The notes beneath the pieces are model-generated. The model was given only the letters and a program-made list of their open reading frames with translations, was not told the DNA's origin and made no database searches. Positions 1 through 9,297 of a stretch of DNA of 64,000 nt are shown piece by piece. How positions within the stretch are numbered: the stretch's first letter is position 1; each line of letters starts with the position of its first letter. The position numbers were made by a program, and so were the translations under genes. Origin of the DNA: Choricystis sp. odSpoLacu1. Lineage: Eukaryota > Chlorophyta > Trebouxiophyceae. Location: NCBI GenBank assembly GCA_958009055.1, contig OY253654.1, positions 1-64,000 on the forward strand, written 5' to 3'.

Positions 1-266
1 ACCCTAACCCTAACCCTAACCCTAACCCTAACCCTAACCCTAACCCTAACCCTAACCCTAACCCTAACCCTAACCCTAACCCTAACCCTAACCCTAACCC
101 TAACCCTAACCCTAACCCTAACCCTAACCCTAACCCTAACCCTGACCCTAACCCTGACCCTAACCCTAACCCTAACCCTAACCCTAACCCTAACCCTAAC
201 CCTAACCCTAACCCTAACCCTAACCCTAAAACCCTAACTCTAACCCTAATCCTAACCCTAACCCTA
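1..266. repeat. Telomere, (CCCTAA)n / (TTAGGG)n
   Basis: About 44 head-to-tail CCCTAA hexamers form the extreme left end, so the G-rich strand TTAGGG runs towards the chromosome terminus. Most units are perfect. CCCTGA variants lie near 141-158, and a degenerate stretch (extra A, CTAACT, CTAATC) occupies 227-252, next to unique DNA, as expected for old, unrenewed proximal repeats. TTAGGG rather than the TTTAGGG or TTTTAGGG of many plants and chlorophytes is informative, but not decisive, for taxonomy. Confidence 0.98.
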
Positions 267-686
267 GGGCGCACGAGCCCCCCCCAGGCTGCGGCGCCTT
301 CCGACTGCGTTGCCGCGGTCGTACGACAGGGGCAGCCCAATGTACCAGTCGCCGGTTGGAGCGTAGCGTGAGGCCACATTCGCCAGCTTAGACGCGTGCA
401 AATACGCATCATCATCCGCTTTGTAGTACCAGGGGGCGTTGGGGTAGGTGTCGGCCAGATACTTCAACGTCGCCATCTCTTCAGCCGAGGCGCGCGCTTT
501 GGATGGATCGTTGGCGCACTGCACGATGCCCAGGGACGGGTCGCCACGCTCCGAGAAGAAGTAGACGTGCGCAAAGTCGCTGCCCCATGTGTTGGTGATG
601 GCGGGCACAGACAAGTGTTGGCGGTGGATGGTGGTGGTGATGCCGACCACGATGTGGGTGATGAGGGAGGCTCGTGCGGGTTTCAT
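264..686 (-). pseudogene. GT31 (Fringe / core-1 galactosyltransferase-like) gene truncated by the telomere
   Basis: A 140-residue reading frame starts at ATG 686 and runs into the telomere. It reads like the start of the catalytic domain of GT31 beta-glycosyltransferases: ITNTWGSDFAHVYFF, then a helix (MATLKYLADTYPNAPWYY) leading to KADDDAYL, which carries the DDD (DxD) metal and nucleotide-sugar motif. The family normally continues for another 100-200 residues; here only about 35 follow the motif. The TAG stop (264-266) is made from the first telomere bases, so the end is not a native C-terminus. There is no obvious signal anchor, so the true N-terminus may also be missing. Probably a gene broken when this chromosome end formed. 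Family assignment is inferred from motif and order. Confidence 0.72.
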
Positions 687-764
687 GGCGGGTCGTCGGC
701 TTTGGGCGGATGGAGGGACTGCTGTGTGGCGATTTGACGGTTTTTATGCATCGCGATTTTAATC

Positions 765-800
765 GAAACCTTGCAGCTCTGACCAGAGCTGCAAGGTTTC
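765..800. promoter_or_regulatory. Perfect 16-bp inverted repeat in a divergent promoter
   Basis: The arms 765-780 and 785-800 are exact reverse complements (GAAACCTTGCAGCTCT) separated by GACC. The element lies between the divergent GT31 remnant (ATG 686) and the B3-like gene (ATG 887), where dimeric regulators would bind. A short upstream ORF (ATG 820 to TGA 873, 17 codons) lies between the repeat and ATG 887. Function is inferred from position and symmetry only. Confidence 0.6.
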
Positions 801-886
801 AAGGTTTCACTCGTCTCGAATGACGAACACACTTGACCGCCCCAAACACCAAAGAGTCGCCGTCGACCCATGAATACAATATTTTC

Positions 887-1582
887 ATGCAAACCAATGT
901 GGTCGACCAGATTGCGTGCAGTCGTGACATGAGCTCTGAACTGAGCAATTTCGTTGATTCCCTGCTGGTCTCTGACAGCTCAACGCACGGCTTTGACTGC
1001 AACATTGACACGCTTCAAACACATTCATTCAATGACGCCAACGCAGATCCTGATTTCCATACGCAAGGCGACGTGGCGACCACAACGACGGCTGGTTTAG
1101 AGTCCACCGTTGCGTCACCGGCATGCTCTTCTGTCCAGGCTCCCAAGTCCAAACAGCGTGCATCGTTCAAAACTCTAAGAGGCGGAGAAGACCTCAACCG
1201 GCTCCCGAAATCTGTTCGACGCGTCATTACTAACAACACATATTTGCGGCGACTTTATCTTTCGCCTGGTCAGGTTTTGTGCTTGTTCCCGGGCCTCTCG
1301 ACAGACTTTATACCAATGACACAATCTCGCCAAGTACGCTCTTTACTGAAACAAAAGGAAACGGCACGTGACATTGACCTGGAAACCTGTGATGGCCGAC
1401 ACTGGGCCTCTATTCTGGAGTGTGTTGTAGTTCCAAGCGGCCATCTGCATTGTCGTCTTGTCAACGGGTGGTCTCAGTTATGCCGAGACAATGGCGTTGC
1501 TGTGCATGACAGTGTTGTGTTTGAGATGTCAGCAAGTAGCCCGAACGAGATAGCTGCGCGCATCGAGCTCAAAGCTGGTTAG
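887..1582 (+). CDS. B3-like DNA-binding domain protein, copy 1
   Basis: Single-exon gene of 231 aa. I start at ATG 887; the frame is open upstream to 833 but without an ATG. The N-terminal ~110 residues are Ser/Thr/Asp-rich and look disordered. The C-terminal ~110 residues follow the plant B3 order: a first strand and helix (RVITNNTYLRRLYLSPGQV), a buried FPGL segment, a strand ending DGRHWASIL (compare the B3 D-x-x-G-x-x-W block), then HCRLVNGWSQLCRDN and the HDSVVFEM strand (B3: GW..F....L..GD.V.F). B3 folds bind DNA in the major groove as plant transcription factors. A paralogue lies 1.5 kb away in opposite orientation. Base composition is lower in GC than in the neighbours. The fold assignment is by pattern and could be wrong at superfamily level. 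Confidence 0.6.
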   Translation: MQTNVVDQIACSRDMSSELSNFVDSLLVSDSSTHGFDCNIDTLQTHSFNDANADPDFHTQGDVATTTTAGLESTVASPACSSVQAPKSKQRASFKTLRGGEDLNRLPKSVRRVITNNTYLRRLYLSPGQVLCLFPGLSTDFIPMTQSRQVRSLLKQKETARDIDLETCDGRHWASILECVVVPSGHLHCRLVNGWSQLCRDNGVAVHDSVVFEMSASSPNEIAARIELKAG

Positions 1583-1641
1583 AATAAACAATAGCTCATT
1601 GTAACATGTGACAAGACGACGGACCTGCGTCGGACTGAATT

Positions 1642-2910
1642 TCATCGATCCCCACCACACCCCTGCCAAAACTCACGACTGGTCAGCAGTCTGTCTTCAT
1701 TGTGCCCGCTCTGCACAAAGGCACGAGCAGGCGCACCATAAGCCCCAGCAACGCCTTGCAAGCGTTCAGCTCTGTCACCCAACCACTGCCGATACCGAGA
1801 CGTCAGCGCGCCACCGTCGGTGCGGTTGGTGGGGGACCGGCAACACCGCTCCTCTGTGAAATCAACAGGCGCGTGCCCCGACACCCATGAGTGGCGTGCA
1901 TAGGCACGCATATTCATGTCGTGCTCGTCCTCGCCGGTGCCGAAGAAGCGGGTTTCGTCAAGAAAGCCAATGTGCTGTGCATACGCGGTGCGCAGCGCTA
2001 GTGGGCCCCTGTTGCCCGTGTCACGCACGTAGAAACAACACCGGCGGCCTTTATCCACTGGTTGCGGCGTCAGCGATGACAGGCACTTGGCCCCAGTCAG
2101 CGGTCCTCCCTGCTGCGAGTAGTCAAACGCGTGGGCGCAACGAGCACTGACTGAAAACACGTCAGGCCATGTCGCCAGCGGCGTGGTCAGAGCCACGTTC
2201 CAACCGGGCTGCGTTAAAATCTGGTCGCCTTGCACCAGGATGGCGTAGGGCGAGCGAGCGGTGAGCAGGAGCGCATTGTTGGCAGCGGTTTCTAAAAGTT
2301 CAGCACCGGTGACGTCGATCAGCACCGCTCGTGTCATCCGCCCTTTGTCAGGCAGCCAGCATTCACGTCCCACATCACCTTGACGAGACGTCAAGTTGAC
2401 GCCCGTCTGCCACACGGCAGCCGGGTCGACGGCAGTGGGTGGACAGGGCGGCCAACTCGCACTGCGTTGCAGCGTGTCGCGCACCACGTCCAGGCTGCCG
2501 TCTGTGCACGCGTCACACAACACTATCATTTCGAAATCGCCCCGCGTCAGTTTGAGCAGCTGAGTGGTCACAATGCGCAGCCGGGTAGCCGCGCTGACCA
2601 GGATGCTGTGGGTGGGGGCCACGTGAGGAATGTGCAAGCGTTCGAACGCGACGCAGGGGCCTCCGAATTCAGCAGGGCGAGCTTCTGGTTCGTTGAACAA
2701 TAAATCTCGCGGCTTCATGAACTTGCATGCCTGCCGTGATGGCACGTCTGCGCCCGGGCAGCATGTGCCGTGAGCGAATTGGTGGCGCAGCGTGGCGCGA
2801 GGTGCTGCATCGTGCAGCAGTGCGTGGGCACCAAGCTCAGTCCTAGCGACTGGGCAGGCAATGGCGGCAGCTGCAACCAGCACAACCAAGTGTCGTGTGG
2901 TGGCGCCCAT
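1642..2910 (-). CDS. Type II membrane glycosyltransferase (GT-A fold, GT2-like)
   Basis: Single exon of 422 aa from ATG 2910; the frame is open further upstream but without ATG. Residues ~6-20 (HLVVLVAAAAIACPVA) form a signal anchor, so the protein is probably Golgi- or ER-resident with a lumenal catalytic domain. The segment ILVSAATRLRIVTTQLLKLT, followed by FEMIVLCDACTDGS, has the strand-helix-strand start of a nucleotide-sugar domain, with a D-A-C-T-D cluster near the expected Asp. Later come LVQGDQILTQPGWN and FFGTGEDEHDMNMRAY, resembling the metal site and the acceptor-side ED motif of GT2/GT-A enzymes. Several Cys (CCFY, CC) suggest disulfides. Substrate cannot be told. It is convergent with the B3-like gene, with 59 bp between stops. 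Confidence 0.65.
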   Translation of the reverse strand: MGATTRHLVVLVAAAAIACPVARTELGAHALLHDAAPRATLRHQFAHGTCCPGADVPSRQACKFMKPRDLLFNEPEARPAEFGGPCVAFERLHIPHVAPTHSILVSAATRLRIVTTQLLKLTRGDFEMIVLCDACTDGSLDVVRDTLQRSASWPPCPPTAVDPAAVWQTGVNLTSRQGDVGRECWLPDKGRMTRAVLIDVTGAELLETAANNALLLTARSPYAILVQGDQILTQPGWNVALTTPLATWPDVFSVSARCAHAFDYSQQGGPLTGAKCLSSLTPQPVDKGRRCCFYVRDTGNRGPLALRTAYAQHIGFLDETRFFGTGEDEHDMNMRAYARHSWVSGHAPVDFTEERCCRSPTNRTDGGALTSRYRQWLGDRAERLQGVAGAYGAPARAFVQSGHNEDRLLTSREFWQGCGGDR

Positions 2911-3114
2911 GAAAGAGAACACAAAAATGGGCAAACGGCGCGTCACAAACGCTGCATTGAGAGTAAAGATTCAGGGACAAGGCAGGCCAGCCAGTGGCAC
3001 AGATACAAAAGGTGGCGGTTCACACACAAACGCGCGCTGTGCAGACACAAGTGAGAAAGCACAACAGAAAAACTGAAAGAAAGAGAAACGAGTTTTGCCC
3101 CTGTGCCGCGCACT

Positions 3115-3851
3115 TCACACGCCCACGCCGCCGCCGCGCTCCACCCGAACGTGCAGCACGCCATCGTTGCGGTCGCCGTGCAGCTCCAGCATGACGGTGT
3201 CCCCCATTTGAGCCTGCAGGCGGCGCATCAAGGTGCCCCACCCAGCAGACAGGCGGGCGTGGCGTTGCCCCGACGACACCAGGCACTCGTACGTGACGAC
3301 GTGCGGGTAGTTGCCTGGGTCGAGTTGCAGGGCACGCTTGAAGAAGTTGCGGTTGGGCTGGGCGCGCATGGTGTCGCGCGGCAGGTGCAACGACATGTCG
3401 GGCAGCAGGCTGTCGGCCTGTGGCAAGAAAAGGGCGTGGTGCGTGGTTAAAACAGCTGAAAAACACAGAGCCCCCCCCTCTACCGTCGCCCTCGCATACT
3501 TCAAACCGCTGCCTCCCTCTGCCTCCACATGCTCACCATCTCTGCCGTAACGTACAGCCGTCTCAAGTACGTGGTGCACGTGATGACGCGGCTCACGTTG
3601 CACAGCGGCTGCGTCGTCGGGGGCGGCAGCAGGTTCGCCACCAGGGGCGGGGGTGGCGGCAGCACCACGGGCCTCGTCAGGGCACGCTTCAACGATTCCA
3701 GAGCCAGCACGGCTTCCGACTCGGGATCGTTTTGGTGCAGCGATGCCTTGAAGTAGGGCAGCAGGGCGACAGCCAGGGACTGTGCCAGCAGGACGTCTGC
3801 ATCGTTGCCAGGGGGGGCGGCAGGGCGCAGCGTGGCCGTCATGGCGCTCAT
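3115..3851 (-). CDS. B3-like DNA-binding domain protein, copy 2
   Basis: Two exons: 3851-3537 and 3417-3115 (intron 119 nt, GTGAGC...CAG), 205 aa. After a ~80-aa Ala/Pro-rich leader the protein reads VSRVITCTTYLRRLYVTAEM, then across the splice ADSLLPDMSLHLPRD, which aligns without gaps to RRVITNNTYLRRLYLSPGQV...FPGL of the protein at 887-1582. The remainder (YPHVVTYECLV, RHARLSAGWGTLMRRLQAQ, MGDTVMLELHG, LHVRVERG) supplies the later B3 strands, including GW and GD. Copy 1 has no intron at this position. Splice choice rests on this alignment. Probably a nuclear DNA-binding protein; target unknown. Confidence 0.62.
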
Positions 3852-4452
3852 GGTGTGTGTGGATGTGATTTGTGGTTGCGTGTGTGCGAGCAGAGGATAG
3901 TGTGTGTGTGTGTGAAGAAGCGTTTTGGTGTTAAAACTTTGGACAAAAGGGGGTGGCAAAACCAGTTTTGCCACTCACTTTTTTTGCCCGCGTTTTGCCA
4001 ACTCTGTCTTTTTGCCTGCCGCTTCTGACGCGTTGCCGCATGGTTGAGCTTTGTGTGTTTGCAAGGCGCACATTTACAGAGCGCGTTGTTTTGGTTTCTT
4101 CTTCGACAGGGGCAAGGGAAAAAAATAAAAAGACGCCACGTCGACGGTGGGATGAATGACATGAGTCTGCCCTGGAAAGGGTCCAACCAACATCAGCCTT
4201 GACGCACTTGCCGAGACAGTGCCAGCAAAAGCGCGTCTTGTCGACAGTCAACGTTGCGTTGGATGACGCAGGTGGGGGGTTGAGAAGGGGTTGCACCAGA
4301 ACGCATCAAAGCATTTGTGGGGTGAAACCATTGTGGGTGGCCACCACGTTCCGTGGTCGCCGTCCCGGTAGGTGGGGAAAAGGGGGGGGATCCGTTCGTC
4401 CGTGGTGCCCACACACGGAGACCGCTGGTTGGTTTTTTTTAGTCTCTCTCGT
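3852..4452. other. Gene-free stretch upstream of B3-like copy 2
   Basis: About 600 bp with no convincing coding frame. It holds a (TG)n tract just upstream of ATG 3851, several GTTTTGCC/GGCAAAAC motifs, and a G-rich segment near 4378-4390. It should contain the promoter of the B3-like gene and the 3' end of the next gene, which is transcribed towards it. Confidence 0.6.
3953..3974. promoter_or_regulatory. Inverted repeat GTGGCAAAAC-CA-GTTTTGCCAC
   Basis: Ten-base arms (3953-3962 and 3965-3974) are exact reverse complements with a 2-base spacer. It lies ~100 bp upstream of the start codon of B3-like copy 2, and a further half-site (GTTTTGCCA) follows at about 3991-4000. The arrangement suggests a palindromic protein-binding site, possibly autoregulatory; this is inference. 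Confidence 0.5.
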
Positions 4453-6733
4453 TCACGGCGCCAGCTCTGGCGGCACCTCGATCGCGGGTTTGTCACCCAC
4501 GCGGTAGGCCTTCATGTAGGCCAGCAACGCGTCCAGGGTGGTGAAGGTGCGGCCCTTGGTGCCGGTCACGATGGTCCAGTTGGCGTGGTCGGCCTTGAAC
4601 CAGTGCGCCTTGGCGTCCCGCTGCAGCGCGTTGACGCCGATGACGGCCACATCCTCCACGCGCCAGTAGCCGTACCCCACAATGGCTTCCCCCGAGTTGA
4701 CGGGGGACGGCAGCGCCAGGCGGCCGGGCTTGACCTTGCCCACCGGCAGCACGACCCCCGTCAACACGCCCACCGGGTTGGCAAAGTCGGGCACACCGTC
4801 CACGCACACGCACAGCAGGCCGTGCGTGCATTGGGGCAAGTAGAAGGCGCGCAGCCTGTGGAAGGGGGGGGGGGGGTGGAAGGAAGCATTGGTTGGGTGG
4901 GTCGGGGGGGGGCAAGAGGCACAGGCCTTCTCCACCCCATCCTCCCTCTCTCTCTCACCTGCCGTCCGGCTCCACCGCCGTCTGGGCCGCCCGCTTGACC
5001 CCGCCCCACAGCGACCGCGACAGCCCCAGCGTCACGCGCACGCCGTCGTCCAGGGCGGCGCTAGCGTCGATGTGGGCGAGCAGGCGGCGCAGGTCGCCGA
5101 CGGTGCGCACCGACTCGAGATCGGGGGGCAGGCCCAGCCGGATGCCGGCCTCCGCGGAGGCGGCGGGCAGGGATTCAAAGCGGGCGATGGTGCTGACGCC
5201 GACGCCTGTGTGTGTGTGTGTTTTGTGGGGGCGGGGGGGTGGAAAGGGTGGCGTGTTCAAGCCCCCCTGACGCCTGTGCCCGCCCCCCCCCCCCCCCCCT
5301 CGCCCACACCCCTCTCCCTCACCATGCAGCGACCCCACGCCATCCTGCGTGCTGGCAATCGGCAGCTTGGTCAGCAGGGCCCGCGTGGAGCGCACGATGA
5401 AGGCGTCGGAGAGAGCGGGCACGGCGCCCGGGCAGGGCGTGCCGGTGTCGGACGCGACCAGGCACGCGACCAACCGCACGGGCCCGCGCGGCGTGGCCCA
5501 CCACGCAGCCCCCGGGTGCTGCACCCTCGCCACGGCCAGGGAGGCGGCCACATCGATGCCCGCGTGGGCGAAGGCCACACTGTCGGAGGCCGCGGTGAAG
5601 CGCGCGGTGGTGAGCGGCGCCGCGACGTGCGCCAACGCGCCCTGATAAAACGGCAGCGCGCACGGAGTGAGCGGGCTGGGCCCGCCCCGCGCACAGGTGG
5701 CGCCACCCCCGGCGCGCGGGTCGATGCCCGCCTCCAGGGGGGGCAGGGCGGCAGGGCGCTTGCGCGAGGCCGGGGGGGGGGGGGCAGGCTGACGAGGCGC
5801 GCCGCGTCGAGCAGCGTGCCGACGTCCCCCGACACCGCGCGCCGCCGCGCCGCGCCGCCCGGCGGAGCCGTCGGCCACGCGCCCTCCAGGTGGTTGATCA
5901 ACGGGCGGGCAGAGGCGGCCGCATGGCTCGAGCGGGCGCCATCCAGGGCGAGGCGCACCGCGTCGAGCGACGCCGCGCGCGCCGCGTGCGCGGCGCCCGC
6001 GTCGGGCGCGGTCTCAATATCGCTGGCGTCCGTCAGCACGAGGCAGCCGTGCACCGCCAGGTCGCACACCAAGCTGTCCACCACAAACAGGCGCACGCAG
6101 GTGCCGGTGGGGGGGGACGTGGGCCCCGTGCCGCGCGCGCAGAGCACGTCGAAGCGCGCGGCCGCGCCGCACGTGCCGCGCACGCCGACTGCATCGCTGG
6201 CCGAAAACTTGGAGGCCAGGGCGCGGTCGCACCGCCGCCGCGGGGCGCGCTCGCACAGGCGGCAGGCAGCGTCCCGGCAGGCGGGGTGGACGCAATCGTG
6301 CGCAAACGCGAGCACGAGGCGCGGCGACAGGGGCGGCGCGCACGACGCGGACGCGTTGGCGACCGCGGCCGACACGGCGGCGGCAGCGGCGGAGACGATG
6401 TCGTCAAAGTCGTCGTTGGTGGCTTGGTGCTGTGAGAGGGGGCGGGGGGGGGGGGGGGGGGGGTGAGAGGGAAGGTGCACGCGGGCGGAGGGCGGAGGGG
6501 ATGCTGACAGCGCCCCTAGACCCAAACAGAGACCTTGCCCCAGTGACGCGCATTCCCCCCCTCACAGGCCGTCGCGCGGTCGCGCGCTGCCCGCCAGGGG
6601 CCGCGTTGGGGGGCTGCCAGAGACCAGGCGTGGCGGCGGCCAAAAAAAAAACGGCGCAGGTGCCTAGCCGCGTGGACGGCACGCGACTCTGTGACGGGCG
6701 CCTGTTGCCCGCGCTCACCTCGGTGGGCTCCAT
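4453..6733 (-). CDS. Cys-rich protein of unknown function (frame broken at a G run)
   Basis: Four exons: 6733-6719 (MEPTE only), 6428-5323, 5205-4959, 4855-4453; ~589 aa if one base is removed. The second exon switches frame at the 13-base G run near 5772-5784, and its length is consistent with one extra base. The N-terminal third has a possible metal-binding block (DCVHPACRDAACRLC followed by RRRCDRALASKF), then a beta-rich stretch containing TCVRLFVVDSLVCDLAV. The C-terminal third (LPQCTHGLLCVCVDG, YGYWRVEDVAVIG, HWFKADHANWTIV) looks globular. I recognise no family. A nuclear or cytosolic location is likely because no signal or membrane span is visible. Exon joins agree in phase (0, 1, 2). 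Confidence 0.55.
6443..6463. repeat. G21 homopolymer in an intron
   Basis: Twenty-one consecutive G on the + strand, within the first intron of the 4453-6733 gene. Similar intronic or intergenic runs occur at 5283-5299, 25345-25364, 27621-27638 and 43095-43115. Exact lengths are unreliable in most sequencing data. Confidence 0.85.
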
Positions 6734-7242
6734 GCTGGTGACGTCGCCAAGCTGCGCTGCGCAGTGGAGGCGGGGGGGCAGAAGGAGGCGGCGTGGTGGG
6801 CGGGGGACGCCCAAATTTTGACGCCGCGCGGCGTCAAAATCGGCTGCGAGACTGTCTCGCCCCAGTGCCAGTCTCCACCTTCCCTTCCACCTTGGCTTCC
6901 ACCTTAGTAATACCCTCACTCATACCCTCACTCGTACCCTCGCGTCACTTTTGTATGATTTTTGTCGCCGGCCAACCGCCAGCCGTTGCTTCTTGCATTG
7001 AAACACTCAGCCTCTCAACAGAGGCGTTGCACAAACCCGTCACACCCGGTCCGGTCGCCTCCCGCAGTGTGTGCGTTTCACACCCGGTCCGGTGACAAAA
7101 CACACACACACGTAACTGGCGTGCACCGCGCGCCCACGTCCTTTGCCCCTGCAAAAGACGGGGAACGCGCGCCAAGGACCCAGACGCGTTGATGGTGGGT
7201 TGATGGACAAAACTTCTCGGCACCCGCCCCCCACACAAAAAA
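6734..7242. other. Gene-free stretch with a 26-bp palindrome
   Basis: No coding frame stands out in these ~500 bp. They separate the start of the Cys-rich gene from the end of the oxidase gene; both are on the minus strand. Besides the palindrome at 6815-6840 there are three imperfect ACCTT.../TACCCTC direct repeats at 6890-6945 and short CA tracts. Presumably it is promoter plus 3' untranslated sequence. Confidence 0.55.
6815..6840. promoter_or_regulatory. Perfect 26-bp palindrome
   Basis: ATTTTGACGCCG and CGGCGTCAAAAT (6815-6826, 6829-6840) are exact reverse complements around a central CG. The element sits 82 bp upstream of ATG 6733 of a minus-strand gene. Its AT-flanked GACGCC core stands out in this GC-rich context. 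It is probably a regulator-binding site; the factor is unknown. Confidence 0.55.
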
Positions 7243-9297
7243 TCACATCCACTTCAACCCCGCCGGCACGCACGCCCTGTACTGTGCAAACGCGCGAGAC
7301 GCCGTGCACACCCACCCGGTCGCACACTGGTCGTTCGCCGTGCAGTAGCACAGCTTCTGGGTGGCGCACCCGGGCCTCGCGTACAGCGGCCCGCCGCGCG
7401 CTGCCACCGCAGCAAACAGAGGCGTCTCAAACACTTTGCCGGGATCGTACACCGCTTGCGCCGCCAGCAGGCGGTCGAACCCGGCGCCGTACAGGTCGCG
7501 CATGGGGCAGGCCGGGTGGGTGAAGGTGCGTCCAAAGTTTTTGCCCCAGTGCGGGCGGCCGCGAAAGGTGCACAGGGTGAGTTGTTCTGTGTGGGGTGTG
7601 GGTGTGTGTGGATGAGCGAGGGTGCAATGCAGGTAGAGGAGCATCAGTGAGAAGCAAGGAGGCACACACACGCCATCTTACCGATGTAGTCTTGAATCCA
7701 CGAGTACTGGAGGGGGGAGGAGAAAAGGAAACGTCGACCCTTCTCTCACCAAGCCACCAACACACACTCTCACACTTCTCCCTCTCATCACCCTACACTC
7801 ACCTTGGCCGGCACGTCTGGCAACTCCGTGGACCGCAGCATGGCCAACGCAAACAGCACCGGGCGCGTCATGCCCGCCGTCAACGCGACGTCGGCCTCCA
7901 CGGGCGCCCCAAACCGGATGAGCAGGGTAGCCACCGGCGCGCAGCGCGCCGTGCCGCCCCCCAGGTCGGCGGCGATGATGGCGCGCACGCCCGCCGCCCA
8001 CGCGTCAAAGTCGGCCGCTTCGATGGCAAACCCGATCTCATCGATTGCGATGCCCGCGCTACAGGGGGCGGCCTTTGGGTCGGCCCAGTTGGTGACGACA
8101 AAGTTGGTGGTGCCGACACCAACCGGCAGCGGCACCGCGCCGTGCGCAGTCGCAGCCCACTGCTGCGCGACTAGGGCGGCCGCGTTGGTGGCGCACGAGG
8201 CGGGGCCCAGCAGGGCGCCCGCCCCCGTGTCGTTGACGTCGCGTTGCACGGTGGTGACGTAGGCGGCCACGAGTTTGGGGGCGGCGGGAGGCGTGTTGCC
8301 TGTGAAAGACGGGCCAGTCACAAGGGTGGAGGGCTTGGAGGCATCCCCACCGCTTTTTAGTGTGTATCGATTGTACACTCCTGCATCCGGGCGCCACAAC
8401 AGGGCCACGTTGGCGGTGGCGGCATCACCAGCGACCGCGGCCAAACCAGCGAGATCAGACTCGAGCGTGGCATCAGGCAGCGCGGTGGTCGTCGTCGCCA
8501 CTGTTTTGGACATCGGGTCCAGGGCGAGAGTGACTTCAGTGACGATGCCAATCACTCCCAAGCCGCCCGCAATAGCGTTGCCGTCGGCCGAGGCGCGAGG
8601 AGAGGTGTGGATGGTGCCCGCCGCGTCGACCCACACATACTCGGTGACGATGTCGTTGAAACCGCTGGGGACAGACCAGCCGCCCGCGCCATGGAGCGAC
8701 GTGGCAACAGCACCCCCGACCGACAAATCCGCCCACGCGGACGGCACGCCTCGCGGTGGGCTCAAGCCCGCGTCCGCGGCCCAGCCCCACACCTGCCAAA
8801 GGCGCGACCCCGCGCGCACCATCAGCGTGCGCGCGGCTGGGTCCACGCGCACCACGCCACGCAGCTCGTCCTGCAGCACGATGACTGTGGTGGGGGTGGC
8901 AGAGATCACAGGGGGTGGCAAAGGCGCGTGAAGAGGGATGGGAGAGCCAAGGCCGCCTCCAAAAGCAAAAGGACATACAAACGGCGCGGTCGAGTGAAAC
9001 ACCGAGCTGGACGCTCGCACCGTTGTCAGGGGCGTCGCCGAACCAGCCAGCGTGGCCAGCGCGTCTGCCAGTTCGCCCGTCGTGGACGGCAGCAGCGTCG
9101 CGTCCGAGTAGCAGAGGAGCCACCCATAGATAGACACACGTTTCGGCCGACCCCGCACGCGCAGCATACAGCTGGTTGGGCGACGCGGAGCCAGCGGTGG
9201 TGTTGGGCAGGCCGTTGGCTTCGCTGACGCGGGGCCAGGGGGAGCTTGCTGCCGCGGCGGTGGCCGCCAGCAGCAGGAGGGCGGGATGGGGCCGCAT
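7243..9297 (-). CDS. Secreted FAD-linked oxidase, L-gulonolactone / aldonolactone oxidase-like
   Basis: Three exons: 9297-7803, a 25-nt micro-exon 7706-7682, and 7586-7243, ~620 aa. A signal peptide (MRPHPALLLLAATAAAAS) starts the protein. The FAD-binding PCMH domain follows: SDATLLPSTTGELADAL, then DLSVGGAVATSLHGAGG, whose His sits where family members attach or contact flavin, and GGLGVIGIVTEVTL. The C-terminus has the aldonolactone-oxidase signature FRGRPHWGKN, completed across the micro-exon (YSWIQDYIEQLTLCTFRG), and a Cys-rich tail. Such enzymes make ascorbate or oxidise sugars in the secretory path. The signal-peptide frame and the main frame differ by one base around 9130-9165 with no usable intron, so an indel is likely. 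Substrate is not certain. Confidence 0.75.

Noticed and set aside
833..886. Earlier start for the B3-like gene at 833
   Set aside because: The frame is open but begins with TTG; the first in-frame ATG is 887.
2911..2946. Earlier start for the glycosyltransferase at 2946
   Set aside because: It is a GTG codon; ATG 2910 directly precedes the signal anchor.
4889..6466. A 525-codon open frame on the + strand
   Set aside because: Crosses introns and exons of the minus-strand Cys-rich gene; Gly/Arg/Pro composition typical of GC-rich noise.
9070..9160. A 74-nt intron at the frame switch of the FAD oxidase
   Set aside because: It would remove SDATLLPSTTGEL, a conserved PCMH-domain block, so an indel is more likely.
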